Shown in pieces: positions 36,034 to 44,324 of a stretch of 64,000 nucleotides of DNA (position 1 is its first letter; each line of letters begins with the position of its first letter). Under the pieces are notes generated by a model. That model had not been told where the DNA came from. It searched no databases and was given only the letters and a program-made list of their open reading frames with translations. Source of the stretch: Tranzscheliella williamsii (taxonomy: Eukaryota > Basidiomycota > Ustilaginomycetes > Ustilaginales > Ustilaginaceae); assembly GCA_023212725.1 (NCBI GenBank), contig JALBYF010000030.1, positions 124,001 through 188,000 of the forward strand, written 5' to 3'. The position numbers were made by a program, and so were the translations under genes.

Positions 36034-38538
36034 CTATGCAAGCGTGCGGATGGGGTTTAGCAGGTCGGCGGCGGAGCGAAGGAGAGGGAGGTGGGCGGCG
36101 GGGGGCACTGGAGCGGGGGGGTTACGACGCGGTCTGGCGGGGTGGAGCGAGTTGCGCGGGGCGGGGGCTGCTGCGGGGCGGGGGGTTGGGTGGTTGCGGA
36201 AGGGCTCGACGACGCGGTCGAGCAAGCGGATGGCGGCGTGGAGTGAGGCGGCTGCGTCGTGGTCGGGGGTGGCGGGCGGCGGGGGCTTGAGGGCGCGCGC
36301 CTTGACGTCGACGAGCTTGTGGGCGAGGTAGGCGAGCCACAGGAGGTTGGTCGCCGGCTGGGGTGCGGCCCACTGGCCGCGCGTCGCGCACCGCATCTGC
36401 CGGTACACGTCGAACTGCGCATCGCCCTCGCCCTCGAACAGGCTCGCATCGCCAAACGTGTACGCGACCACCTCCCCCCCTTCCCTCCCCGGCACCACGG
36501 CGCGCGAGAGCGTAAAGTCAATGATCGTCGCCCGCAGCCCGCAAGCCGCCGTGTCGAGATAGCGCGACAGCCAAGAGCTCGCCAACGGGACAGCGCTGCC
36601 CAAAGGACCCGCTTCAACGCGCTGCACCAGCACATTGCCCCAGTGCAGATCGCGATGTTCAAACCCGTGCCGCGCCTCCATCTCTGCTAGGCCCGCGGTG
36701 ACCTGCCAGAAGATCGAGGCGGCCTCGACCCACGACCGGAGTGGAAAGCTCTCTAGGTCGGGCCCGCCATCGGACATGAGCAGGACAGCATACACCTGGC
36801 GCGCGCCAAACGCAGAGGGACGGACGTTCTCGGCGCCCTCGCCCTGCTTGGCCCTGCGCTTGGCATCCCATCGGTCCCAGGCCGCGAGCAACTGCGCCGG
36901 ATAGGAGCCGCGCACAATGTAGGCGCCCTCGAGCCCCACAAACGCGCTGCTGGCCTCGGCACTGAGCAGCTGCATAATGCGGATTTCCCTCCGCACCTCC
37001 TCGGCGGGCGAGGTGTCTGGCAGCGCATCGGCGCTCTGCTCTGCTGCATCGGCCGATGGCATGCCGATCGGAATGAGCTTCATGACCAGCGCTTGCTCGT
37101 GCGCTTGACCCCGGACGGATGGGGCAAACAGCTTGAAGACCTCGCTGTAGCTCGCCTCGCCGATCTTGTCCAGACGTCGCTGCCTTGCACCTGCATGCTT
37201 CGCTGGCGCACGCAGCCGGGTGATGAGCTTGCTAAAGTCTTGCAAGGCAGACTGCGCCACGGTCTCGAGCAGATCCGCTAGATCCTCGTCCGATCCACCC
37301 TTCTCGGCGGTGCACGTGCGCGAGCGAGCAGCGCCAAGCGACATGCGCTCGATCGTCGCACTAAGCATTACCGTCGGGTCCTCTGCCGCCGAATCGCTTT
37401 CTTCGATGCTGTCGCCGTCGCTGCCATTGCTGCTGTGATCCTCTTCGTCATCACTGATCTGGATGATCCTGCGGATGCATCGTTTGTTCGGCGGACGGCC
37501 GACACTCTTTTTCGCGGCAGGCGGGAGGGAGCCGTCACTGGCCTGGTGCTCGACAGAGGAGTGGCTAGTATCTGGCTGGAAAGAAGAATCGGAAGCGGCC
37601 GTTAGAGAGGTGGACGAGGTGTCGGACTGGGCGACAGTGGCCGGCTTGGCTCTCGGCCTGGCCGCCACGGACTTTCTCGGCAGCTGCCTAGCGGGAGCTT
37701 TCGTCGGAAGGCCCGAGAGATCGATAAGGATGCCGGGCGCGGTGGAAGAGGAGGGCTGTGGTGGCGCCTGCTCGAGCGCTGCCTCGGCGAGCTGCCGCGC
37801 CTTCTCTGCAAAGTAGGATTTCGTCGGAATGGGCCGCCGCGGAGTCATATCACGGTCAGCAAAGTCGTAGTCTTCAATCGCCTGCCTCGCTGCTTGCGCT
37901 GCCCGCCGTGGCGCTCTGCCAGTTGCCAGCCGAGGAGGAGGAGTCGACTCTTGAGGTAGCGGCACCGCCTCTATCCGACCCGCGTTGGTTCTCCTCGGTC
38001 TGTGCGCAGTCTTTGGCGGCTGGCAAGCCGGCTTTGGCCCACGCTGCGCTTTGGGGGTGGCGGGCGTTTCGCGATTAGATTTCGCAGGCGGCTTGTTGCG
38101 CGCAGGGCCGGGTGCGCGTGAGCTGTTGGGGTGGATGGACACCAGCGGCGCCCTCTCCAGCGCTGCTGTGGGTTCTGCTGCAGCCTCCTCCGCCTCCGCC
38201 TCCGCGGTGGCGGCGCTGGCAGCTGACGTGAACGAGAGACTGGTGTCGGCCGTCTCGTAATCGCTGGATCTGTCTGGCAGGTCGGACCCGGACAGCGCAC
38301 GCCGATCGCAAGTGCCATGCTCGTCACCACCACTTTCGCTTGCGACTGTGCGTGGCTGCGCCGCTCGTCGACGTCTGCCGTACGTTGCAACAGGCTTTGG
38401 CTGGCGTTGAAAGAATCCGAAAGGGTCATCCTCGTCATCGTTGAGAGTGGCAAAGGTGCCAGTCCGAGCCATGATCTTTGTTTGCGTCTTCTTCCCGTAC
38501 ACGGAGACCGTCTTGGGTCGACCAGACGGTAGCGGCAT
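36034..38538 (-). CDS. Haspin-type histone H3 kinase
   Basis: 834 aa, single exon. I start at the ATG at 38538 (MPLPSGRPKTVSVYGKK) rather than the upstream in-frame TTG. The N-terminal ~400 residues are disordered, with two similar short motifs, KTVSVYGKK and KPVATYGRRRR. The atypical kinase domain runs from about 460 to 800: KIGEASYSEVFKLF (P-loop equivalent), ALVMKLIPIG (catalytic Lys), HRDLHWGN (catalytic Asp630) and IDFTLSR (metal Asp674; DFT replaces DFG, a haspin hallmark). Family role: phosphorylates histone H3 Thr3 at centromeres and recruits the chromosomal passenger complex (S. pombe hrk1, S. cerevisiae ALK1/ALK2). The C-terminal ~60 residues are Pro/Arg-rich. Divergent from mitochondrial uL1. 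Confidence 0.93.
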   Translation of the reverse strand: MPLPSGRPKTVSVYGKKTQTKIMARTGTFATLNDDEDDPFGFFQRQPKPVATYGRRRRAAQPRTVASESGGDEHGTCDRRALSGSDLPDRSSDYETADTSLSFTSAASAATAEAEAEEAAAEPTAALERAPLVSIHPNSSRAPGPARNKPPAKSNRETPATPKAQRGPKPACQPPKTAHRPRRTNAGRIEAVPLPQESTPPPRLATGRAPRRAAQAARQAIEDYDFADRDMTPRRPIPTKSYFAEKARQLAEAALEQAPPQPSSSTAPGILIDLSGLPTKAPARQLPRKSVAARPRAKPATVAQSDTSSTSLTAASDSSFQPDTSHSSVEHQASDGSLPPAAKKSVGRPPNKRCIRRIIQISDDEEDHSSNGSDGDSIEESDSAAEDPTVMLSATIERMSLGAARSRTCTAEKGGSDEDLADLLETVAQSALQDFSKLITRLRAPAKHAGARQRRLDKIGEASYSEVFKLFAPSVRGQAHEQALVMKLIPIGMPSADAAEQSADALPDTSPAEEVRREIRIMQLLSAEASSAFVGLEGAYIVRGSYPAQLLAAWDRWDAKRRAKQGEGAENVRPSAFGARQVYAVLLMSDGGPDLESFPLRSWVEAASIFWQVTAGLAEMEARHGFEHRDLHWGNVLVQRVEAGPLGSAVPLASSWLSRYLDTAACGLRATIIDFTLSRAVVPGREGGEVVAYTFGDASLFEGEGDAQFDVYRQMRCATRGQWAAPQPATNLLWLAYLAHKLVDVKARALKPPPPATPDHDAAASLHAAIRLLDRVVEPFRNHPTPRPAAAPAPRNSLHPARPRRNPPAPVPPAAHLPLLRSAADLLNPIRTLA

Positions 38539-38966
38539 GGCTGGCGGCAACCTAGCGCAGCACTGTCGCAGGCAGATCAGTACGACGTCGACGAAGGGTG
38601 GATAGGTGGACGAAAGGCAAGGCCGTCACTACTGGCTTGGACGGCTGAGTTACTCCACAGTGTACCTCAACTTGATTGGGACTACCATCTTTGCATGCAC
38701 GCATACATCTACGGAACTGATCCCTTCTCACTTCGCCGTACTTTCCCATGCAAGCAACACAAACACCAAAGCCGCCTTCGCCCACGCGCATAATCACCTA
38801 CTGCACGTGATTTTGGACTCCCAGCTCGGAAAGGCGATGACTAAGCATAAATTGGGCTGGAAAAGGAAAGACTCGAAGTGATTCGCGGCGAAGCTACCTT
38901 CTTTGTGCTATCGTCCCTGCATCTTCCGAAGGAGCTACATTCTGTTCATACCGGTGTCCGTTGGCC
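38539..38966. promoter_or_regulatory. Divergent promoter region haspin / mitochondrial uL1
   Basis: 428 bp between divergent ATGs. The + side before MRPL1 is AT-richer (38690-38880). No assignable element. Confidence 0.45.
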
Positions 38967-40016
38967 ATGTCCTCCCTCTTTACAGTGATGGCCGCCGGGC
39001 GGAGTCTTGTCTCAAGGACGGGGCGGGTGGTGGCGCCTGCTGCGGCGAGGACGTTGAGTACGACGGCCGCTGTGTGGAAGAAGTCGAACCGGGCGCGGGG
39101 GGCTACGCGCAAGTCGGCGCGGAATCAGGCGATCTTCAGTGCGCTGTCTACGCGGCTGACTGCGCGCGCGGGTGCGAGCGTAGCGGCGGGCAAGAAAGCG
39201 AGCAACGCGTTGGAGGGGGTGGAGGGCGAGACGCTGCTGACGCTCGAGGAGGCGTGCGAGCAGCTGCAGGCGGGTGCCGCCCAACGGCGGCCGCAGAACG
39301 CGTTCGAGCTGCACATTGTCACTACCGTCTCGTCGCACCAGACCAACGCGCTGCGCGGCCGCATCGCGTATCCGAAGGACCCGCGCACAAAGCAGGAGAA
39401 GCTGCTCGTCTTTGCTGAGGAGGGCTCCGCCGCTGCCGACGCCGTCAAGGAACTCGTCCAGCAAGAGACCTCCTCTGCCGAACCAGGCGCCACGCCGTCC
39501 ATCATCGTCGGAGGCTCCGAGCTGGTCGCACAGGTGCTCAACAACAGGGTCACCGGCTTTACCAAGGTGCTGTGCACTTCGTCCCTGCTCGGCGAGATCT
39601 CCAAGGGCCTCGCACGCTCGCTCGGGCCCAAGGGCCTCATGCCCAACCCGCGCCGCGGCACCGTGGTCCCGCCCGACGACCGCGCCGCCATCATCGCCGC
39701 CATCCGCGAATCCAAGGGCGCCATGGACTGGCGCTCCGACAAGGTCGGCGTCGTCCGCGGCGCCGTCGGTCGCCTCCACTTTGCCGCCACCGACGTGCGC
39801 AAGAACGTAACCACCCTCCTCGACGCTATCGTCCACAAGGTTCCGACACTCGGCGTCCAGCAAGTCGCCGCCAACGCCAACGCTGCCGCGTTCGTCCCCC
39901 GCGCCCACCGCTCCCCCGCCGACCTCAAGCGCGCTGCCGCCATCATCAAGCAGGTCCACCTCAGCTCCACGCAGGGCCCCGCCTTCAAACTCGACCTCCG
40001 CAACCTCCTCGCCTAA
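38967..40016 (+). CDS. MRPL1: Mitochondrial large-subunit ribosomal protein uL1m
   Basis: 349 aa from the ATG at 38967; a TTG two codons upstream is not used. The N-terminus (MSSLFTVMAAGRSLVSRTGR...AARTLSTTAAVWKK) is Arg/Ser/Ala-rich without acids, a clear mitochondrial presequence. The L1 fold follows: LTLEEACEQLQ, FELHIVTTVS, GRIAYPKDPRTKQEKLLVFA, VTGFTKVLCTSS, and the L1 signature region LGPKGLMPNPRRGTVVPP, then GAMDWRSDKVGVVRGAVG. The binding platform for 23S-like rRNA of the L1 stalk is thus present. The gene is G-ending-codon rich up to about 39300 and C-ending afterwards. It converges on ADE5,7 (233 bp). Confidence 0.95.
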   Translation: MSSLFTVMAAGRSLVSRTGRVVAPAAARTLSTTAAVWKKSNRARGATRKSARNQAIFSALSTRLTARAGASVAAGKKASNALEGVEGETLLTLEEACEQLQAGAAQRRPQNAFELHIVTTVSSHQTNALRGRIAYPKDPRTKQEKLLVFAEEGSAAADAVKELVQQETSSAEPGATPSIIVGGSELVAQVLNNRVTGFTKVLCTSSLLGEISKGLARSLGPKGLMPNPRRGTVVPPDDRAAIIAAIRESKGAMDWRSDKVGVVRGAVGRLHFAATDVRKNVTTLLDAIVHKVPTLGVQQVAANANAAAFVPRAHRSPADLKRAAAIIKQVHLSSTQGPAFKLDLRNLLA

Positions 40017-40249
40017 CCCCCCCCGCGCCTTTGTACTTCTACCCCCCCGCTCTCGTCTCCCCAATTCACATGCCCCCTTGCGCTGGCCTCCACAGTGCCT
40101 GGCAGCGCGCTTTCCCGCCCGCGCACAGCCGCCCGCGTGGCACAGACAGCAGCCGCACAGCAGAAAAGGTACTGAGACAAGAGATCGTAGATCAAAGCGA
40201 GTGTCTAGGAACAGCTGGCGGGGTGGTGTGTGGTATTGGGCGGGGGAGG

Positions 40250-42700
40250 TCATACCGCCCAGCTGTCAAGGCCAGAGTAGTGTACGCCGGGGCGGTCGAC
40301 GACGTGGCCCATGACGACGGGGGACTCGCCGGCGTCGGTGAGGAGACGGAGGATGCGGTCCTTGTGGGGCTGTTGGAGGATGAGGACCATGCCGATGCCG
40401 TTGTTGAGGGTGCGTGCCATTTCGGTGGGGTGGACGTTGCCGGTGTGCTGGAGCCAGTCGAAGAGGGCGGGGCGGGGCCAGGCGGCGAGGTCGATGTGGA
40501 CGCCGAGGGCGGGGGTGAGGATGCGCGGGATGTTCTCGGTGAAGCCGCCGCCGGTGATGTGCGAGAGCGCGAGCAGGCCGTCGGGCGCGGCGAGCAGCGG
40601 CGCGAGCGCATCCACGTAGATGCGCGTCGGCGTCAGCAACGCCTCGCCCAAGCTGGCCGGCGCTGCACCGCCGTCCTTCTCCACACCCCAGGGACAAGGC
40701 GCCGCCAGGTTCAGTCCCGACCGCGCCACAATCTTGCGCACCAGCGAAAAGCCGTTGGAGTGCAGCCCCGAGCTGGTCAGCCCCACCACCACATCCCCCA
40801 CCGCCAGCGCATCCAGCCGCGGCAGCAACGCCGCCCGCTCCACCGCGCCGACCGCAAAGCCAGCCAGATCGTAGTCGTCCCCCTCGTACATGCCCGGCAT
40901 CTCGGCGGTCTCGCCCCCAATCAGCCCACACTTGGCCTGGCGGCACCCCTCGGCAATCCCAGAGATGACAGCAGTGGCGACGGGCACGCTCAGCTTGGAG
41001 CAGGCAAAGTAGTCGAGAAAGTAGAGCGGCGCGGCTCCCTGCACCAGCAGGTCGTTGACCGACATGGCCACCAGATCGATCCCCACCGTGTCGTGCTTGC
41101 CCATGTCCAGCGCCACGCGCAATTTGGTCCCGACACCATCGGTGCCCGAGACCAGCACCGGGTCGTGCAGGCCGATTGCCTTGAGGTCAAATGTGCCGCC
41201 AAAGCCACCCAACGAGCTGTCGCAGCCGGGTCGCCGCGTCGATTTGGCCAGCGGCTTGATGGCTTCCACCAGCGAGTTGCCCGCATCGATATCGACCCCC
41301 GCCGCAGCATAGGTCAGCCCAGCTTGCGCTGCCGCCGCCGAGGGCTTCAGCGCGCGGTGGGCAATGTCGCGGCGATACGTCTTGCCTTGGAACTGGACGG
41401 CGTCGACACCCTTGTAAGCCAGCTCGACGGCCTCCTGAAGCGTGTTGCCAAAGGCAGAAACCGCAATGACACGGCCGCCAGCGGTGACCAACTGCCCGTT
41501 GTCGTCCAGCTTGGTGCCGGCATGGTAGACGGTGACGTTTTCAGGAACGCTGCCAATGGTGATGGGGAGGCCCGTCGGGTACTTGCCCGGGTAGCCGGGA
41601 CTAGCGAGAACGATGCTGACAGCATGCTGGTTGCGGATGACGGGCTGAACAGAGTCGAGCCTCCTCTCTACACAGGCAAGGATGATGTCGGCAAGGCTGG
41701 TCTGGGACTCGTCCAGCAGCTCCAGCACGGCTTCGGTCTCCGGGTCTCCGAAGCGGACGTTGTACTCTAGCACCTTGGGCCCATCCGCGGTAAGCATCAA
41801 GCCGACAAACAGCATGCCGACAAAGGGGAAGCCTTCTTTGCGCATGCCATCGATAGTGGGGACCAAGACCTGATTCCTGATGCGCGCTGGCAGGTCGCCA
41901 GCAAGACCTTCAGGAGCGGGAGAGTAGGCGCCCATACCACCAGTGTTGAGGCCGGTGTCGCCCTCGCCGATGCGCTTGTGGTCCTGGCAGCCAGGCAAGG
42001 CGGTGATGGTGTAGCCGTCGGAAAAAGCAAGAACGGAGAGTTCGGGACCGACGAGCCTCTGCTCGATCAGGAGGGAGGAGCCGGCATCGCCAAAGACCTT
42101 GTTGACCAAGATGTCTTGGACGCCCTGCTTGGCTTCTTGTTCTGACTCGGGGAGAAGGACGCCCTTTCCAGCGGCAAGACCGGAAGCCTTGAGAACGACG
42201 TGCTGGGCACCGCCGAGGTTCTGGATGTACTGCAAACACTCGTTGACCTGGGTGGCATCGAAGGACTGGAAGGCAGCGGTGGGGATGTTGTACTTGTCCA
42301 TAAAGGCTTTGGCAAAGGTCTTGGAGCCCTCCATCTGGGCGGCGATGGGGGAGGGGCCAAAGACGGGAATACCCACCCTACGGAAGGCGAGCTCGACGCC
42401 GTCTACGAGCGGCTGCTCTGGACCTGGGAAGCAGAGGTTGACGCTGTTCTGGACAGCCCAGGCGGTGATGTCGGCAAAATCACCCGAGGCGCTAGGAGAG
42501 GCGAGGTTGGTGCATCGCGGGCCCAAGGTAGCTGTGCCGCCATTGCCGGGAGCGCAAAAGACATGCTCGACACGCGACGAACGGAGAAAGTGAGAGGCGA
42601 TGGCATGTTCACGACCGCCGGAGCCAAGGATAAGGACTCGCAACGGAGAGGGTGCCGGGAGCATCGTCTCGAGAGGGATGTTGAGTGTGGAGGCAGACAT
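40250..42700 (-). CDS. ADE5,7: Bifunctional GAR synthetase / AIR synthetase (purine biosynthesis)
   Basis: 816 aa, single exon. The ATG at 42700 gives [13 protein letters not shown]; the upstream open frame begins at a non-ATG codon and lacks similarity. The N-terminal GARS (ATP-grasp) half: [66 protein letters not shown]. The C-terminal AIRS half from about 470: [76 protein letters not shown]. It catalyses steps 2 and 5 of de novo IMP synthesis in the cytosol. There is no GART domain, as usual for fungi (animals fuse all three). Two TGACTC motifs lie upstream (42991, 43350). Confidence 0.97.
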   Translation of the reverse strand: MSASTLNIPLETMLPAPSPLRVLILGSGGREHAIASHFLRSSRVEHVFCAPGNGGTATLGPRCTNLASPSASGDFADITAWAVQNSVNLCFPGPEQPLVDGVELAFRRVGIPVFGPSPIAAQMEGSKTFAKAFMDKYNIPTAAFQSFDATQVNECLQYIQNLGGAQHVVLKASGLAAGKGVLLPESEQEAKQGVQDILVNKVFGDAGSSLLIEQRLVGPELSVLAFSDGYTITALPGCQDHKRIGEGDTGLNTGGMGAYSPAPEGLAGDLPARIRNQVLVPTIDGMRKEGFPFVGMLFVGLMLTADGPKVLEYNVRFGDPETEAVLELLDESQTSLADIILACVERRLDSVQPVIRNQHAVSIVLASPGYPGKYPTGLPITIGSVPENVTVYHAGTKLDDNGQLVTAGGRVIAVSAFGNTLQEAVELAYKGVDAVQFQGKTYRRDIAHRALKPSAAAAQAGLTYAAAGVDIDAGNSLVEAIKPLAKSTRRPGCDSSLGGFGGTFDLKAIGLHDPVLVSGTDGVGTKLRVALDMGKHDTVGIDLVAMSVNDLLVQGAAPLYFLDYFACSKLSVPVATAVISGIAEGCRQAKCGLIGGETAEMPGMYEGDDYDLAGFAVGAVERAALLPRLDALAVGDVVVGLTSSGLHSNGFSLVRKIVARSGLNLAAPCPWGVEKDGGAAPASLGEALLTPTRIYVDALAPLLAAPDGLLALSHITGGGFTENIPRILTPALGVHIDLAAWPRPALFDWLQHTGNVHPTEMARTLNNGIGMVLILQQPHKDRILRLLTDAGESPVVMGHVVDRPGVHYSGLDSWAV

Positions 42701-44324
42701 CTTGAGTAGCTTGCGGGCTGCACCTGCATATGTACGCCGCTGGTGCGGACAAAGGACAAGCAGAGTCGGTCGAGAAGGGTTGTCCGGAGAAGGCCGATGG
42801 AGAAGAAAGGGGAGGGAAAGGACAGGACAAGCGAGAGATGACACTACGAGAAGCAATCACGAATGCACTTCTAACGTTCTCATGACCAAGACGCTGTCTA
42901 CAGCAGCAACGATTTACCCTTTTGATGAAGGCTGGTGAGCTTCGCGCTGTTCAACTCACAGATGATAAACTCGCATTGATGACCTCGCACTGACTCCTCT
43001 CTAAGCCAAGCTCCCAGCAGCCAGCCCGTCTTCTTGTTCCGAAAAAAGTACAAAAAACTTCACGATGTGGTACTGTAGGGTCGAAAAAAAGCCCGCCTTC
43101 CGACCTTTGCGCAACGAAAGGTAAAAAGTCAAGTGTGTTAAATTCGATACTATCGGCCGAGACGATATCACTTTACGATGGGGGGATGCGCGCGCATGGA
43201 GGGAAGGTAGCTCTCCCTTGACGGGATGAATTATACAAGCCACTGTGGGCCGCCCGTCTAGTTCAGCCAAGGGTGAAATCCGGTATGCTCCGCTTATCAG
43301 ATGCAAGCAAGCCAAGGCGAGGAAAAGTCGGTATGCGATTCACGTTCAGTGACTCGTTCGTCTTTCAGCAGCCAGCGAATGCACCTGAGGCCATGCAACA
43401 AGCCAGTTGGTCTTGTGTCGAGAAACTGCGCTGGCTGACAGTGTACGCGTGCAGACAGCGCATCGCCGCCTCCTGCGCACTTGCCCAGCACGGAGCTGTT
43501 GTCCAGACGGACGGATGCGGAAGCCATCATACTCACACTACAAGCGACGCGCGACTGTAGCTCGTTATGCTTGTCCGCTTTGTGGCTTGCTTAACAAACA
43601 CAAGTAACGGATAAGGCGCAGCAATCAGCGAACTTATCTGATAGGCAAAGGTAGTTTCCAAGCGCCAATACTAACATTGTATGTACGTCTGACGCAAGCA
43701 TTGAATCAATAATGTGTTCCTATTGCTCGGATGGGTCGGGTGGCAAAGCGGGATTAGGGCGAGCGTTTGAAGGGATGCATCAGCATGTTACGAAGGACCT
43801 GGATTACCGTAATACAGTTCATGCTAATTGGCCGTGCCTCGTTATCAGTATATTAACATTTACTCGGCTTGGCAATTCCAAAACCGGGGCATAACTTATT
43901 CACCATTTCGCCACATGCTTGCGGCAGTTCCTCTGTAAGCATCCCACCTGCATCACTCTGCCTCCGCGTGCCTGCCTTGCCCGCCTTGCCTTGTCCTGCC
44001 TGACCTTCCTCGCCTTCCTCTTCCTTGTTTCCCTTCCCCGTCCTCCATTCTCACAGCCTGTACCACTGCTTTCCTGTCCCACTCTCCTTTCTTATAAACT
44101 CGCACATCGTCGTACAGTACGACACTCACTCGACGGTGGACTCGGTATCCGCTTTGCAGTCCTCTCTCGTGCCTATTCTCGGTCGAATCAGTTAAGCCTC
44201 CGCCATCATTGTCGCGCCAAGCATCCTCTACACAAGGGCAGGTCTTCGCCCTTCCCACCCGGCCTCTGTCTTTTGGCGACCGCTTGTCTGCGCCTTCAGC
44301 CTGCCTCCTAACATTACCACAAAC
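42701..44324. promoter_or_regulatory. Divergent promoter region ADE5,7 / AIF-like gene
   Basis: 1624 bp with no supportable gene. It contains TGACTC at 42991-42996 and 43350-43355 (Bas1/Gcn4-type cores in yeast purine promoters), a GATA-like inverted pair TTATCTGATAGG at 43634-43645, an AT-rich zone 43590-43900, and a long pyrimidine-rich leader (about 43960-44100) before the AIF-like ATG, typical of fungal promoters near the transcription start. Assignments to factors are inference only. Confidence 0.45.

Noticed and set aside
39572..41770. 732-codon + strand frame overlapping MRPL1 and running antisense through ADE5,7
   Set aside because: The translation is Arg/Pro/His/Gly-rich with no domain. 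Both overlapped genes have full family signatures on their own frames.
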